Positions 13,000 to 24,355 are shown, numbered from the stretch's first letter. The stretch: DNA of 64,000 nucleotides from Siphonodentalium dalli (GCA_032622095.1 CP136064.1:187911794-187975793), one strand, 5' to 3'. Numbers and translations are program-made. Notes: generated by a model not told the origin, from the sequence alone.

Positions 13000-13870
13000 G
13001 CGATCTTGGCTGTGAGTAACAATTGCCAAACCCTAATGAAAACTTCATGTCACTATTCCATATCAACATGTAATGGTGGATAGAAATCGCGAAACAATAG
13101 CGCCCATCGTAAGAAAGTAAAGGAATGTAGACTTGTTTTCAAATTTCGGTCGCCATTTTGGCCACCATCTTCGATTTGGAAAACAATTTCTTGCATGAGA
13201 TCTAATGTAATTAATTCACCTCAGTATTTCCAACTCAATTGTAAGCATGGGTGGAGTTGTCTCGACAATAATTCCCAATGATGTTAATATGAGGGAATTT
13301 CGGTGATTTTTCAAAATCTGTCCGCCATTGTGGGCGCCATTTTGGATTTGGGGGACTATTTGGATACGATACAAGGAAAGTTCTTCGGGTAAGTGTTCCC
13401 AACTCACAATAGTAAGCAGGTGTGGAGTTGTCATGACAATAATGTTCACTGATGTTAAAATCGGCGTTTTTTTTATTTCTGGTGTCCATTTTGGCCGCCA
13501 TCTTGGATTTGAGTAAATATTCCTCAACTTAGGTATAAGAGGAATCATAGCTTGAGTATCTCCTGCACATATATATGCATGGGTGTTGTTATAATAGCAA
13601 TAACATTCATTGATTCGAAACATTACATCGCTTTATTAACGGAGATTTGGCTTTGGACTATTATACCGGCATTTGGGAAAACGTGATATCGGACAAAAAT
13701 ATCCCGCAATGAATGTATATTATGGACCCCATGTGGTCGCCAATGACTCCTCTGTGTGATAAATGTATAACATGACGCAAAGATGCCAACATTTTCCCAC
13801 AGAGACAAACGAAAGGTGGTAACATGTCAGAAAAATAGCATATTTTCACATTTCGGCGGCCATCTTGTTA
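13000..13870. repeat. Right-arm tandem units, inverted relative to 9,260-10,330
   Basis: The complementary phrase GGCCGCCATCTTGG or variants lies near 13,150, 13,322, 13,486 and 13,855, mirroring the left arm. Confidence 0.8.
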
Positions 13871-13975
13871 ACAAGTGAAAAAAATTAGAGGAGACCTTAA
13901 GGAAGAAAATTAGTGGGGTGAAGTTAAGTCCTGGGTGGGGTGCAGAGGTCGACCAATATCTCCTGGACTAATAAT

Positions 13976-14640
13976 TATTTGTAACGAAACACCCCTGGTG
14001 AATAAATAGATTTATCCATAACTTAACCTTAACTCCTATTGAAATATCACCTCTTGTTTTCATTGGTTTGGATGGGTAGGGAGCTAGCTAACCTAACTTC
14101 CTTATCTAAATGGCTGACTCGTGATAACATTACCTTCTGTATTAGTTGAGGTGAATCGTGATAACATTATATTACCTTCTGTATTAGTCGGGCGACTTTG
14201 ATTTTATTCAATATAGAGGCACACCATATGAGGGAAGCAAGCCCTCCGTAGGCTCATTGACACTATATTCACGCTATAGGACCATGGAAATACTATAGAT
14301 CTGTGCAAGAGATGCTGATTTAATAACAATACTAGAGCTCGGGGACTGAGACACCAAAGCTCGAGGACTGAGACACCAAAGCTCCAGGAATGAGACACCA
14401 ATGTTTGGGACAGGGATGTTGATAATATGAAAATAGGGTTTTTCCCTGATTGAAGTCAATAAGTACACCATACATGTATGAGGTAAGCAATCCCTCGTGC
14501 AGTGACACCACATGCATGCTATATGACCATAGTAATTGCCCAAATATGTGCAAAAGTACTTTAAAATTATCCAGGTTATGCCAATAGTTTATGGATAGGT
14601 TAGATACTAGATAGTAGATACAATTACGGTTAAGCACAAT
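13976..14640. repeat. Short tandem and ~255-bp direct repeats
   Basis: 'Gataacatta..ttaccttctgtattag' is present twice at about 14,120-14,190. Three copies of a 23-bp unit (GAGACACCAAAGCTC) lie at 14,334-14,402. A diverged direct repeat pairs about 14,215-14,300 with 14,465-14,550 ('caccatatgaggga' and 'catgtatgaggtaag'). No gene is supported. Confidence 0.6.
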
Positions 14641-14790
14641 TTATTACTCTTAAGCGCAAATGCCATATTTGTGCGTAAGCACACTATGTGGTATAGGCAT
14701 ACATGTATTTGCGCTTAAGTGAAATCAACTGCGCTTAATCACAATTCATTATTAAATGTGAATTTGGCCTCCCATTTGGTTCAGCGCAAA
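14630..14790. repeat. Continuation of the GCGCTTAAGCGC palindrome array
   Basis: Several TTAAGCGCAAATG and TTGCGCTTAAGTG copies are followed by 'cattattaaatgtgaatttggcctccca', the same phrase that ends the array near 9,080. This indicates one array split by the 4.85-kb foldback element. Confidence 0.75.
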
Positions 14791-15530
14791 TGACTTTTGC
14801 TGAAGCACAAATAAGAAAAAAAATATCCAATACTTCACCTCAGCTCGAATAAATGTATTATGTATTGAATAAAAAACTATTAAAATAACAAGCAAATAAT
14901 AATAGCTTCATAAAATTCCGCTGTGTGGTGAGCCATATGAATATATATACAACAGTCTACATCTTTAATTTTTCATCATTTAAATATTAATCTCAAACAC
15001 AAACTTGCATTTAGTTCTATGGTGCATGTGAATATAGCCTGAACGCTAAATAAGGTTTGTTTTGTCGTTTTCAATATTTACACTTTGAATAATTTTGAAC
15101 CAACCCCCGTCCTACCTGTGTCAACTTACCTTCGACAAGCTTCGCAAAATGTGGTCACATTTCAACACAAAGTATAAAAAATTGCCCGAAATGACATTTT
15201 GTTCATTATCGGTCATGCGATATTTTGTTGACAATTAGGTACCAAATCCAATTAGTTAAATGATATGCTCTTCTGTTTTTAATTCTCCTGTTTCAATCAA
15301 TTATTTGCACACTATTTGAACTTCGAAGCGACGTGCACTCGCTCATGACGTAAGGACTAAGTTAAAAATATATGCAAGATCTATGCGTCACGTGATCACG
15401 CCGCCTTAAGCATCGCATCAAAATCCGCAAATCCGCTTACCATAATGGGATATATGCCTATATACTAGTAAGCCATGTTTTCCACAGACAGAGCCCCGTT
15501 GTCAATTGGGTTTGAGTTTGAGCAGGGAAC
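14791..15530. other. No recognised gene or repeat
   Basis: AT-rich sequence without long open frames. Confidence 0.5.
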
Positions 15531-16066
15531 TTAAAGATGCATAATCTGAATTAACGCTCGCAAATTACTATATCATTGGCTTCGGGGGTAAAACATATTT
15601 GATACGAGTCGAGGACTCCACCCATCACAGCTCAGAGGTGATCAGATATCAATGTTTGAAATAGCCACCGATAATTTTAAGAGGCCCAGTAAACAGTCGA
15701 CGAGAAGATGGTTTCAGACCAAATTGCGGATGAAGATGGATAACTCTAAAATCAAGTGGCTTTTTTTGTGTCAGATATTTGACAAACCGGCAAAATTACT
15801 TTGAACAAGATGTTGATAAATAACAGGTTTTGGGCAATTTTATACTATAGCTGACTGTGGTTAGCATTATTTTTGGGCAATTACTCGATTCTGGTTAACT
15901 GAAGCCAAACTCCATGCAGGATTTACCTCCCTTGATGACTTGGTCAGAAAGGAAGTATGACTGGTGCGCTCTGATAGAGATTGAACTGAAACGGCATTTT
16001 AAAAAATGTTGTTTTTGTTGGAATCTGATGATATGGGGACCATTGAATCGGATTGAGTACATTTAA
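15531..16066. mobile_element. TTAA-flanked MITE, second copy
   Basis: TTAA at 15,531-15,534 and 16,063-16,066 flanks a unit that begins AGATGCATAATCTG and ends CGGATTGAGTACAT. It shares 'tggcttcgggggtaaaac', 'gagtcgagga' and 'gatgatatggggacc' with the 22.4-kb copy. Its internal phrase recurs immediately downstream (about 16,083-16,118), abutting the next coding region. Confidence 0.6.
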
Positions 16067-16104
16067 AGGTACGGTAGGTAAATATTTGATTCGAGTCGAG
16101 GAAC

Positions 16105-17010
16105 CCACCCATCAAAGTTCATGGATCATTGTGGTTTATCGATCTTGACTTCTTTCTGCCAGAAGATCAAGTATCAGAAGCATCCGAAGTTGTGTACAAG
16201 GTTGTTGGTTGCTCCGAGAGTGGGCAGCACATTGATCTCCCTGAGGTTACTGTGCCTTTATTGTCATCCAATATGACACCAGAATCATCTGATTCTATGT
16301 ACAATTACTCTATGAATTTGTGCCATTGGGCCATTCAAATTGAAGAGATGAATGACACTGTTAAGGAAGGAGACATTCAAAGAGTGGTTGCCAATTCAAT
16401 GCTCAACATACCATTATTCTATTCTCATTCGAAACATAGTAAGTACTTTGTTGAGAATACCGACTATGTTCTTAAAGTAAACCACGTGTTATCACCATTC
16501 AACAGAGTTCGAGTGCTTGAAGGAACCTTCGTTAATAAAAGAGGAGGGAAAGGAAATAATGTGGAAGCAGATTTGGTTCAAGAACACTCTGTGAGAAACC
16601 AAAAGGCCTTGATTAAAAACCTAGATTCTAATAAGACCGAAAAAGCTATTTTTCGTGCCACAAGTGGTGCAGATGCAGCGGCTGACATTCTAAACAATCT
16701 TGATGAAAACCTAGATTTAAGGAAACAGAGTTCAAGGCACATATCTCGGATATCGGACAAAGACAAAGACGTTATCAGTAAAACATTGCGAGATTTGAGA
16801 CCCTTCAGATACATTGAAAATAGAGAGTGTTTGGGGTTCAGCAATATAAAGAGATCACCCTTGGATAAAATTGATAAAGTTCAGTTTTGCAAATCAGTAA
16901 AGACTGTAGTGAATAGGCTCTCAATGTGTTTTAGTGTTGAAGTTGATGAGAGGGATTCTGACTCTGATGAAGAGGAAGCAAGCGCTGACAGCAGTTACTG
17001 TACAGGTTGA
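16105..17010 (+). CDS. Partial gene, C-terminal part of a large invertebrate family (DUF6589-like)
   Basis: The longest open frame in the window: about 293 codons running without a break to a stop at 17,008-17,010. The reading frame has no ATG at its left end. The first recognisable residues are WFIDLDFFLP (from 16,132), preceded directly by MITE-like sequence, so this is an exon or a truncated copy. Visible blocks are FYSHSKHSKYF (about residues 99-109), LSPFNRVRVLEGTFVNKRGG, DLVQEHSVRNQK, NKTEKAIFRATSGAD and RPFRYIENRECLGF, then an acidic Ser/Asp/Glu-rich tail. From memory, this block order is typical of large uncharacterised multicopy proteins of marine invertebrates grouped near DUF6589; their function is unknown and they are probably mobile-element linked. 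The decayed gene at 57.2-58.3 kb looks like an earlier part of the same kind of protein. The uninterrupted frame suggests a recent copy. I do not see upstream exons. Confidence 0.65.
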   Translation, partial: PPIKVHGSLWFIDLDFFLPEDQVSEASEVVYKVVGCSESGQHIDLPEVTVPLLSSNMTPESSDSMYNYSMNLCHWAIQIEEMNDTVKEGDIQRVVANSMLNIPLFYSHSKHSKYFVENTDYVLKVNHVLSPFNRVRVLEGTFVNKRGGKGNNVEADLVQEHSVRNQKALIKNLDSNKTEKAIFRATSGADAAADILNNLDENLDLRKQSSRHISRISDKDKDVISKTLRDLRPFRYIENRECLGFSNIKRSPLDKIDKVQFCKSVKTVVNRLSMCFSVEVDERDSDSDEEEASADSSYCTG

Positions 17011-17640
17011 TTATTTCAACATGAATTGTCAAATTTCATAAACTCATGTAAAACGAGTGTGCATAAAGAAAGACTCTTTATATTTTGTCCGATATTGATT
17101 TTTCTAGGTATTTATTTGATACCGCATCAATGTTTTGAGAGGGACATAGAAAAATGTGTTGTTAAAGGTGGATTATCTCTTCCTATTACATGTTTTGTAT
17201 AGTTTCCTAGGTATAAAATAATAGATATGAATCGATGGCCCCTGTCCAGAAACATTTCTATCAATTCCTATTAATTTTATTACAAAGTTTCAGGTATATA
17301 TATCCAAATAATTGTGACAATTATGAGGGACGGATCATACAAAGCGAGAGAACTCTTATCTCTATCTGAAATCATGTGCATACTTCATGATGGTCCTGTT
17401 CTTAAAATAGTAATGAATATATGTCCCAATTGTTTTAAGATAATATTGATATAGAATATCAATATTAACTAGAGGTCAGATTCCATTGAATCAGATATAC
17501 TTCCATGGTATTCCATCCCATCCCATGTGAGTGTTATGCGTATTCCTCTTCGTGCGAATGCATATTGGTGCATTACGATCCGATGGTGGACTTGCATTGA
17601 CATTTCTAAATTTAATATATATTTTGGTACTTCTGTCTGT
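17011..17640. other. No recognised gene
   Basis: AT-rich 3' flank of the preceding coding region. AATAAA-like strings occur, but none can be assigned as its polyadenylation signal. Confidence 0.4.
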
Positions 17641-17649
17641 CTGTTTGTT

Positions 17650-18025
17650 TGTCTGTCAGCTATGGCCGGGAAAACTGCTGGACGGATTGTGACGAAATCT
17701 GATAAATGTGGGTACTTTTGTCCAGGGAGTGTTTTGGACGGGTCGAATCGTGACCCTCGACCTGACATTGGTCTTTAAAAAGCTCAACCGAAGGTCAAAT
17801 CGGATAAAACAGACGGATTTCCACGAAATTCGATACCTAGGAGTACTTTTGTCTGGGGAGTCTTTTGGGCGGGTCAAGCCGTGACCCCCGACCTGACATT
17901 GACCTTCGAAATGATCAGTTCAAGGTCAAATCGGGTAAAACGGACGGATTTCGACGAAATTTGATACCTAGGAAAACTTTTGTCCGGGTAGTGTTTTGGA
18001 CAGGTCAAATCGTGACAATAGGTTA
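17650..18025. repeat. Tandem repeat, three ~130-bp units
   Basis: 'Gtacttttgtcc' and 'gtgttttggacgggtc' recur at about 17,711, 17,842 and 17,972, with 'gacggatttcgacgaaat' and 'cctgacattgacctt' in each unit. It is preceded by a (CTGT)n-type tract at 17,632-17,660. Open frames on both strands across the units are by-products of the repeat. Confidence 0.85.
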
Positions 18026-18089
18026 CTTTTACAGTAGAGCGGACATACCTATATAGTATATCGGTGAGCATATTCATGCATTTGCCTTG

Positions 18090-18870
18090 CTTCTTGATAA
18101 GTCCGTTTGAATTTGCGTCATGAATAGAGGGTTTGAATTTGAGTAATATATATCACCCGTTACAACGTTATACGCTACCAGAATTAAACCGTTCAATATA
18201 AATCATTAAAAAGTGTACTAATCTTGCGTTTAGATACTACTTATCACATCCACTCAACGAAAAGTTTTTATCTCAATATATGATTTTCGGAGTAATTTTC
18301 CCCATTTAATCTTCGGTGGAATTTGCCAAATCTGAACCCACCCGACACAAACACTCACTTGAGCAGGTTGCGTTTATATTAGAGAGGTCAAATTTTGGAG
18401 GCATACCTACAGTATACCGGCTTACGTACCACCGCATTAAACTCGCTCCTACATTAGCCCGTTTGGATTTGGGGCTAAAAATCGGCTAGTGATAGACTAC
18501 AGAAGTATACATATTTATGATATATAGCGTTGTCACGAGTAAACCGTTCCATCTGAAAATGAGAAAATCGCCCTCTGGATGCGCGTGAACACTAGCCATC
18601 AGATGTACTCGTTAAAAAAATATTATCTCGATGTTTGAATTTTCCCCCCTTTGCAATTTTCGTGGAATTTTCCTAAAGTCTCAACCCACACTGACACGCA
18701 TTCTCCGTTGGGGCATGTTACATTTATAGTATAGCCGTCAAACTTCTGGGACGTACATAAAGTATGTCAACGTACATGCTACGACATTATTTTGCACTTT
18801 AACCAGCCGGTTTGGATTTGGCGGAAAAAGTAGACGCAATATTTCCGTACCCCGTAACGCGGAAAGTACT
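18090..18870. repeat. Diverged tandem repeat, ~350-bp period
   Basis: 'Ccgtttggatttgg' appears near 18,098 (variant), 18,457 and 18,803. Each copy is followed by 'taaaccgttc', 'ttatctcgatgt', a T/C-rich run and 'gaacccaccc..gacac'. The copies are diverged. Confidence 0.6.
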
Positions 18871-20746
18871 GGGTAAAAACATTTTTCAGCGGTATATTCG
18901 AGTCCGAATCTATCGTCCAATTCGGAATATGCAATAAAAAAAATTGAGCTCTGTACTTATAAAAAAAACAAAAAAAAACAAAAAACATTGGTTTATTCAT
19001 CCTGGTGTATAGTGTGTCCATTGTTATGGGCAGTAACTCCTCAGGAAAAGCTCGGACACAAGTTTTGATGCCGTTGGTCTGTAGGGCATATCGAGCTGTG
19101 CATACGGTCCAATTTTCGATGCTCTGCTCCTTATAATTTCCGAGATAATAAAATGACATGTTTTCGTATAAGGGGAGATAACTCTGCGAAGAAAGCGCGG
19201 ACAATATTCGTTATGCGACTAAGGCATAAAACTCATTTGCCCCAACATACTTACCAACTTTTAGTTTTCTACTGCTCATACTTTCCGAAATAAAGTGATT
19301 ATAAAAGTGTGGAGTATTTTAATAATAATAATAGTGAAAAATATTTATTTTTTAATTTCATTCCGTAGCGAAGCGTTCTGGCGACATCGCGATACCTTCA
19401 TTTTCAGTATCCCTCAGATGCCTACGTTCCCTAGAGATTTCACGGTCCTCCTCCAATTAGTTTCTGAGTATTTTCAATAAAACGGAAAACGGCCCCAATA
19501 GAAAAACAATATACTTCCTTGGTTACACCATGGAAGTATAATAATTGCTATAAATGTTTCCGGGCAGGCGTCTTCAACTCATTTTTTTATTATGTTATTC
19601 CCAGGAAATTATAAAAAACATTTAGGAAGAGATAGTCCATTTTTAGTTTTTCAATAACAATGATATTCATACCGGTAGGTATTCATTGGTCCAATTTACA
19701 TGTCATATTTTGTGTTCCACATTTTTTTCAACAGAACAAAGCAGAAAACGATATTAAATTATATTTTTAATGTTCTTGTTGAAACTGGAGTTCTGTAACC
19801 CTGAATGCATCTTGAAACAACCGAAGATCCTCCATCTGATTGGACACAAAGCTTATGATGTAAATTTCTAGCAAACGAGTAATGGAAAATTCAATTTTTT
19901 TATTCAGCGTTACACATGTAGATTGTTCACACGTTGGGACAAATCAAAGCAAAAATATTGACATGACTACTCTCAAAGCATACTTAAATGGACCTAAGGC
20001 ACTTTCAGTGGGTAAATGTGCAAAACATATACATGTAAGAGTATCACTGCTAACAATAACATGGAGAAGCAGATAAATTTTGTTCTTATGTTCATTATTG
20101 ATAACAAAATTTAGCTTGCTGAAACCATTGTTATGTAAGTAAATACAACTGTTCCAGTCATTTGTCAACAAATATTGCTTACCATGTAGTAAGTTAACAT
20201 ATTTTAGTCTGACTATGATTTCAAAAATACTGTTCAATGCTTTGACATTTTCCAATGTCAAATTGTCAATTTATTATTAAACTTGGGTATCTTGAACTAA
20301 TTTAACTTGTGTTGGTAATTCCACTGTAACAGTAATGTTTACATGAATGGTTTTGACAAACACAATATCATTATTTTAGAGTAAGTTAATAATGAGAATA
20401 AGAACAAAGTCAATCTGTTTGTTTTGTACTTGTTGATGATAGTCGTTTTACAATCTTTTATGTTATTTTGCATGACCCACTTTGAAGGCCTTGAGAATCT
20501 TTAATTAGAAAAATCTTGTTGATATGTATAACTAGGGAAAGTGTAAATGTTTAATTAAGGGGGGGGGGGGTGTTGAATATCATTAGCAATTGCTGAATGC
20601 CAACAATGTAATATCTTTATGCTCATGTATACTACCAAAAATATGTTCAAAGGTTTGATATTATTATTTTCAAGAAAGGAAACTCTATAGCAAATACATT
20701 GTGTCCAATCAGATGAATACATTCACAGCTTTTGATGAGATACACA
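18871..20746. other. Mostly unassigned; one short inverted pair
   Basis: CATCTGATTGGACACAAAG (about 19,831) and its complement CATTGTGTCCAATCAGATG (about 20,697) lie about 870 bp apart in inverted orientation and could be ends of a small element. There is a poly-G run at about 20,560-20,570. No coding region is supported. Confidence 0.4.
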
Positions 20747-22404
20747 CTACAGAGTTTCATGGAATACCTTGGTGATACAGGATTCGCAAAGACAGTTTTT
20801 CATACAATAGCAACAACACATGCATCCTGTAGAATCTGTACATTCAAAGCCAAAAGGTGCCAATAATACCTTCCTCAAACTTTTTTCCTCATTCGAGCAA
20901 TAATCAATTATGTTTTGTTCGATATCGGGCACATTTTTACGGATATCGTTATTGTCATAATATAATATTGCCTCAGCATGTTGTCCCCTTCTCCCAGCTC
21001 GACCAATTTCTTGGAAATACTGGCATATGTTGCGGGGTGGTTTAATATGGATAGTTCTCTGAACATTTTGAGGGTCAAACCCCATTCCAGCATTTGTTGC
21101 AAGTATTAGCCTTATTCTTTGATTTTCAGAGTTTTGGTCACGGATTGTCTCATTAATTACAGTACCTCACAATCCTGCCTGGCAAAAATTGATGAATAGC
21201 AACTCTCCTTTATTGTCTGTTTTCCAAACAATGATCTAAATAGGTAGCCATGTGGCACATGTATGCAATCGGCATAAACATCATAGTCACTGGATAGTTT
21301 TTAGGATCATTGAACAGTTTGTCACATTCTGGTATAAATATTGCCTCATATTTGGCTGCATTGTCCTCTAAATTTACCTTGAAGCACTTGTTCAAAAAAA
21401 TATTTGGCCTATCAGGATTTTCTTGGACTTTCACCGGCTTATCTAAACCGAGTGTCTTGGGTAGATTACTTAACATTTGAGTTGTCAGACTCCCACTCAT
21501 GGCAACAAAGGGAATTCCAGGGAAGAATGATGGCTATAACTTCAACTTTTTGTAAGCAGTATGGAAAAAATTTCCCCTGAAATGGAGAAATGTGATGATT
21601 TTGATAATATTTTTTAAAACATTTTTATGCATGACTTTGACAACTTTTGATAATTATGTTAGTACCCTAGTGTAGGTGCTCTATGTTGTGTATTTTACAT
21701 TTTGATTAATATAGCAATAAATGAGTTGAATCTTCTTTCTTTCCAAAAGTGTTTCCCCCCAAACAATTTGTGGGTGAGAGAGAATTCTGCTTTGATGGAT
21801 GGACAGATGCATGTAATACAGTTAGTGTATATACCCACCATTCATATTGGACATTGGGGTATAATCATTTTTATTATAGTCAATGTTATTTGAAACTAGT
21901 AAAAGCTTATTACTATATAAATAACATGCAGATCGACAACTGGTTTTATGAACCACGGGGCCTCAAGCGATCTGCCCCTTCACATGAATATTTAGAACAC
22001 AATTAAAGATGCTCTATCTCTCCACAGGAGCACTTCAAAGTTAAAACTAACTCAATGAAACTCATTTCCAATTACTATTTGAATTATTATTACCAAAGAC
22101 TACCAAAGCCACACAAGATAAGAATATGTTACCACAATTTCATAAGTGTAATGAACATAGATTACTAACCAGACATCTTGCAATGTTCTAAAAAAAACCG
22201 CGGAAATAACCACTTTTCTGTCCTTTAATAATTAGAGAATCAAATTAAATATTGGCAACAAAAATATCTCTTGATTCAAATATATTATTTCACGTTCCAC
22301 CCATATGTGTACAGAAAGTTCAGGGAAGAGATATAGAGCACCTTTAAATGGTATAAAAGCTTGAGGATGGAAGAGATCCATCATGTGGTTCAACCAGGCT
22401 CTGC

Positions 22405-22889
22405 TTAAAGGTACTCAATCCGATAAAACTCATCTCAATTGCTATTTCAATGGCTTCGGGGTCAAAAATATTTGATTCGAGTCGAGGAAGTCACCCATCA
22501 AAGCTCAGATTTGTTAGATATCGATTTTAGAAATCTATTATTTTTCATTATCGGGAATTCTTTCTGGCCCAGTACGTAGTCAAAATTGCGTTATTATTAC
22601 CACTTGTTTTTAGAGTTATCAATCCTTGTCTGTTTGAATAGAGTTTTGGTGTACTCATCTCGAGCAGGTTTCAAAATTGACGGCAATTATTAGTACTCAT
22701 CTCGAGAAATTAACAAATTTCAAAAATCAATATCTAATAACTCTGAGCTTTGTTTGATGGGTTCCTCGACTCGAATAAAATATTTTTACCCCAAAGCCAA
22801 AGAAATAGTAATATAGGACCCTCTGATCGGATTGTTGTTGTTGGAATCTGTTGAGATGGGGACCCTCTGTTCGGATTGAGTACCTTTAA
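22405..22889. mobile_element. TTAA-flanked MITE with long inverted repeats, best copy
   Basis: TTAA at 22,405-22,408 and 22,886-22,889. The 477-bp unit starts AGGTACTCAATCCGA and ends TCGGATTGAGTACCT. The arms are inverted relatives over about 150 bp, sharing 'gattcgagtcgagga' and 'catcaaagctcaga'. The TTAA target is typical of piggyBac- and Kolobok-type transposases, which could mobilise it; no transposase is present. Confidence 0.8.
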
Positions 22890-23194
22890 TATGTTAACAC
22901 TTAAAAGTCTTGAATTCAACAAATTACCAATGTTTATTTCTTCATTTTAATACATCTGCTGTTCGCAGATATTTCAACTAAATTTCAATTTATGGTATAT
23001 GCACAAACTTAGATGTATTAGAACTTGTGTAGCCTAACTACAGCACACATTTTAGTACCGTACCTTGTTCATATTTAAATTCGAGCAATAGTATTTTTTT
23101 GCTCAGATTTGAGTTCACGCTCCATAGATGTCTGAAAAATAGTACTGAATGAATTAAAACGAGTAGACCTAAGGTATGGTACCGGCGGTAGCAA

Positions 23195-23296
23195 TACCGT
23201 ATCACTAATTCACAGTGAACTCAGTATGATACTACATGCTATTAAATATGGAAGCATGTTTGTAGTACTGAGTTCACTGTGAATTACTATATCAGT
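23195..23296. repeat. Hairpin repeat of about 100 bp
   Basis: 'Aattcacagtgaactcagta' pairs with 'tactgagttcactgtgaatt' around a 40-base loop, itself partly paired (ACATGC...GCATGT). It lies within the helicase intron near the donor site. Confidence 0.75.
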
Positions 23297-23845
23297 TACC
23301 ACCTATAATCAATGCAATGAGATCAACATTTTACCATGTTTCAACAATGTGGCACTCATCCACTACAACAGCAGTAACTGCTTCTTTAAAGATATCCTTC
23401 CCTATCAAATCGGAACCAACCGCTGAATTTAGTAATGCCCCAGGATGGGTTATCCCAATGTCAAAATCCCCTTTTGCTACATCAGCCAGAGAAATAGGCA
23501 CACGTCCATTGGCACTGTCAGTTGTGGCGTTGGCGTTCATGTCTAATAGGCATGCTTTATTATCCAACTTCAAAGTTGAAATCTTCGTTAATTGATCTTG
23601 GTGGATCACATTCAGAATTTCAGAGGACTGACAATCAATACTGTTGATTTTGGTGCATTCTTTTTTAATTTTAATAAAATTGGAGCGATAAAATATATGA
23701 CACTCTTGCCATACCCAACTGGCAGATTGATGATTACGTCATTTCCTTTATAAATATACTCTAGTGCATCAAGTTGTCCCTTCTTTAAGTCGTATTTAAA
23801 ATTAATCTGCCCCTTTGCAAGATTGCAACATGTTTTTAAATCCAT

Positions 23846-24355
23846 AATACAATAATCGTGTTTTGAAACATGTGCCTCTATTTACTTCCGGGGGAAGGTC
23901 AGCGTAGAATTTGTTCAGCGGATTATTTTGCGATACAATATCGAACAAATTCCGACTAATTTGATCTCACCCGGCAAATATCCAATTGCAGATGAACATT
24001 ACTTTTTTCTCAGAATGAGAACGAATTGTGACAAACACAAGTCTCAAACCAAAAAATGCGATGATTCCTCTCATAATTTACGTGGTGCCAGCGGTAAATC
24101 ATAGCATGAGCGTAGGAGTTGGATGGCCGAGTGGTTAGCGTGTTCGACTACCGGCCAGAGGTTTCGCTTGGACCCTTGCATCACTGTCAGAATTGTTTCC
24201 ATAAAGTAAGCTTTTAATATTTATATCGGATCACATCATGTTCTTTTGTGAACTATACATAACTGCCCGCTGACTACTAAATAATGCACAGTGCATGAAA
24301 TAATGTTTAGAGTCTTCATAAAAATATCCACATCTACAAGAACAATCATCAGTCC
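23846..24355. other. Upstream flank of the RecQ-like pseudogene with a tRNA-like stretch
   Basis: No open frame is supported. At about 24,119-24,190 the sequence resembles the 5' half of a type-II tRNA: GGATGGCCGAGTGGTTAGCG contains a good polymerase III A-box (TGGCCGAGTGG). The B-box region (GGTTTCGCTTGGACCC) is degenerate and the acceptor arms do not pair, so this is more likely a tRNA-derived SINE head or tRNA relic than a working tRNA. Confidence 0.4.

Larger units (their letters stand above)
9124..13975. mobile_element. 4.85-kb foldback element of nested tandem units
   Basis: The outer ends TAGTCCAG...GATATTGGTCGACC (left) and GGTCGACCAATATC...CTGGACTA (right) are inverted copies. Homology continues inward through the whole arm: 9,170-9,240 pairs with 13,865-13,930, about 10,430-10,530 with 12,745-12,850, and 11,226-11,290 with 12,085-12,150 (GGTGCTAGTTTGTGG on one side, its complement on the other). 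The centre lies near 11.6-11.7 kb. Divergence rises towards the centre. It separates two blocks of the GCGCTTAAGCGC array. I see no transposase-like protein; open frames of up to 135 codons are inside the repeat units. Confidence 0.85.
21577..23334 (-). other. Intron of the RecQ-like pseudogene
   Basis: GT at 23,334-23,333 and AG at 21,578-21,577, with a T/C-rich stretch before the AG. The join restores a tryptophan codon and continues the helicase reading as DECHIVETW followed by GNFF. The intron carries a TTAA MITE (22,405-22,889) and a hairpin repeat (23,195-23,296). Confidence 0.7.
20747..23845 (-). pseudogene. RecQ-like ATP-dependent DNA helicase, disrupted
   Basis: Family role: 3'-5' DNA unwinding by superfamily-2 helicases. 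Reading the minus strand from ATG at 23,845: the Walker A block LPVGYGKSV, a conserved IVSPL block, the DEAH-type motif DECHIVETW, then an intron. The donor (tg|gtaaaa at 23,335/23,334) and acceptor (tttcag|g, exon resuming at 21,576) join in phase. The next exon carries FFPGIPFVAMSGS, the RecQ accessory block ILATNAGMGFDPQNV (about 21,060-21,110), motif VI QEIGRAGRRGQ, and a Cys-rich tail (CMCCCYCMKNCLC) like the zinc-binding region of these proteins. Lesions: frameshift after IVSPLK (near 23,612), in-frame TAG just before the FFPG block (near 21,547), frameshift after LENRQ (near 21,210), and another near 21,150. It is therefore probably dead. The intron contains a MITE and a hairpin. Such multicopy helicases are common in invertebrate repeats, by memory. 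Confidence 0.8.

Noticed and set aside
17527-18056. Several 60-99-codon frames on both strands
   Set aside because: All are translations of the three ~130-bp tandem units.
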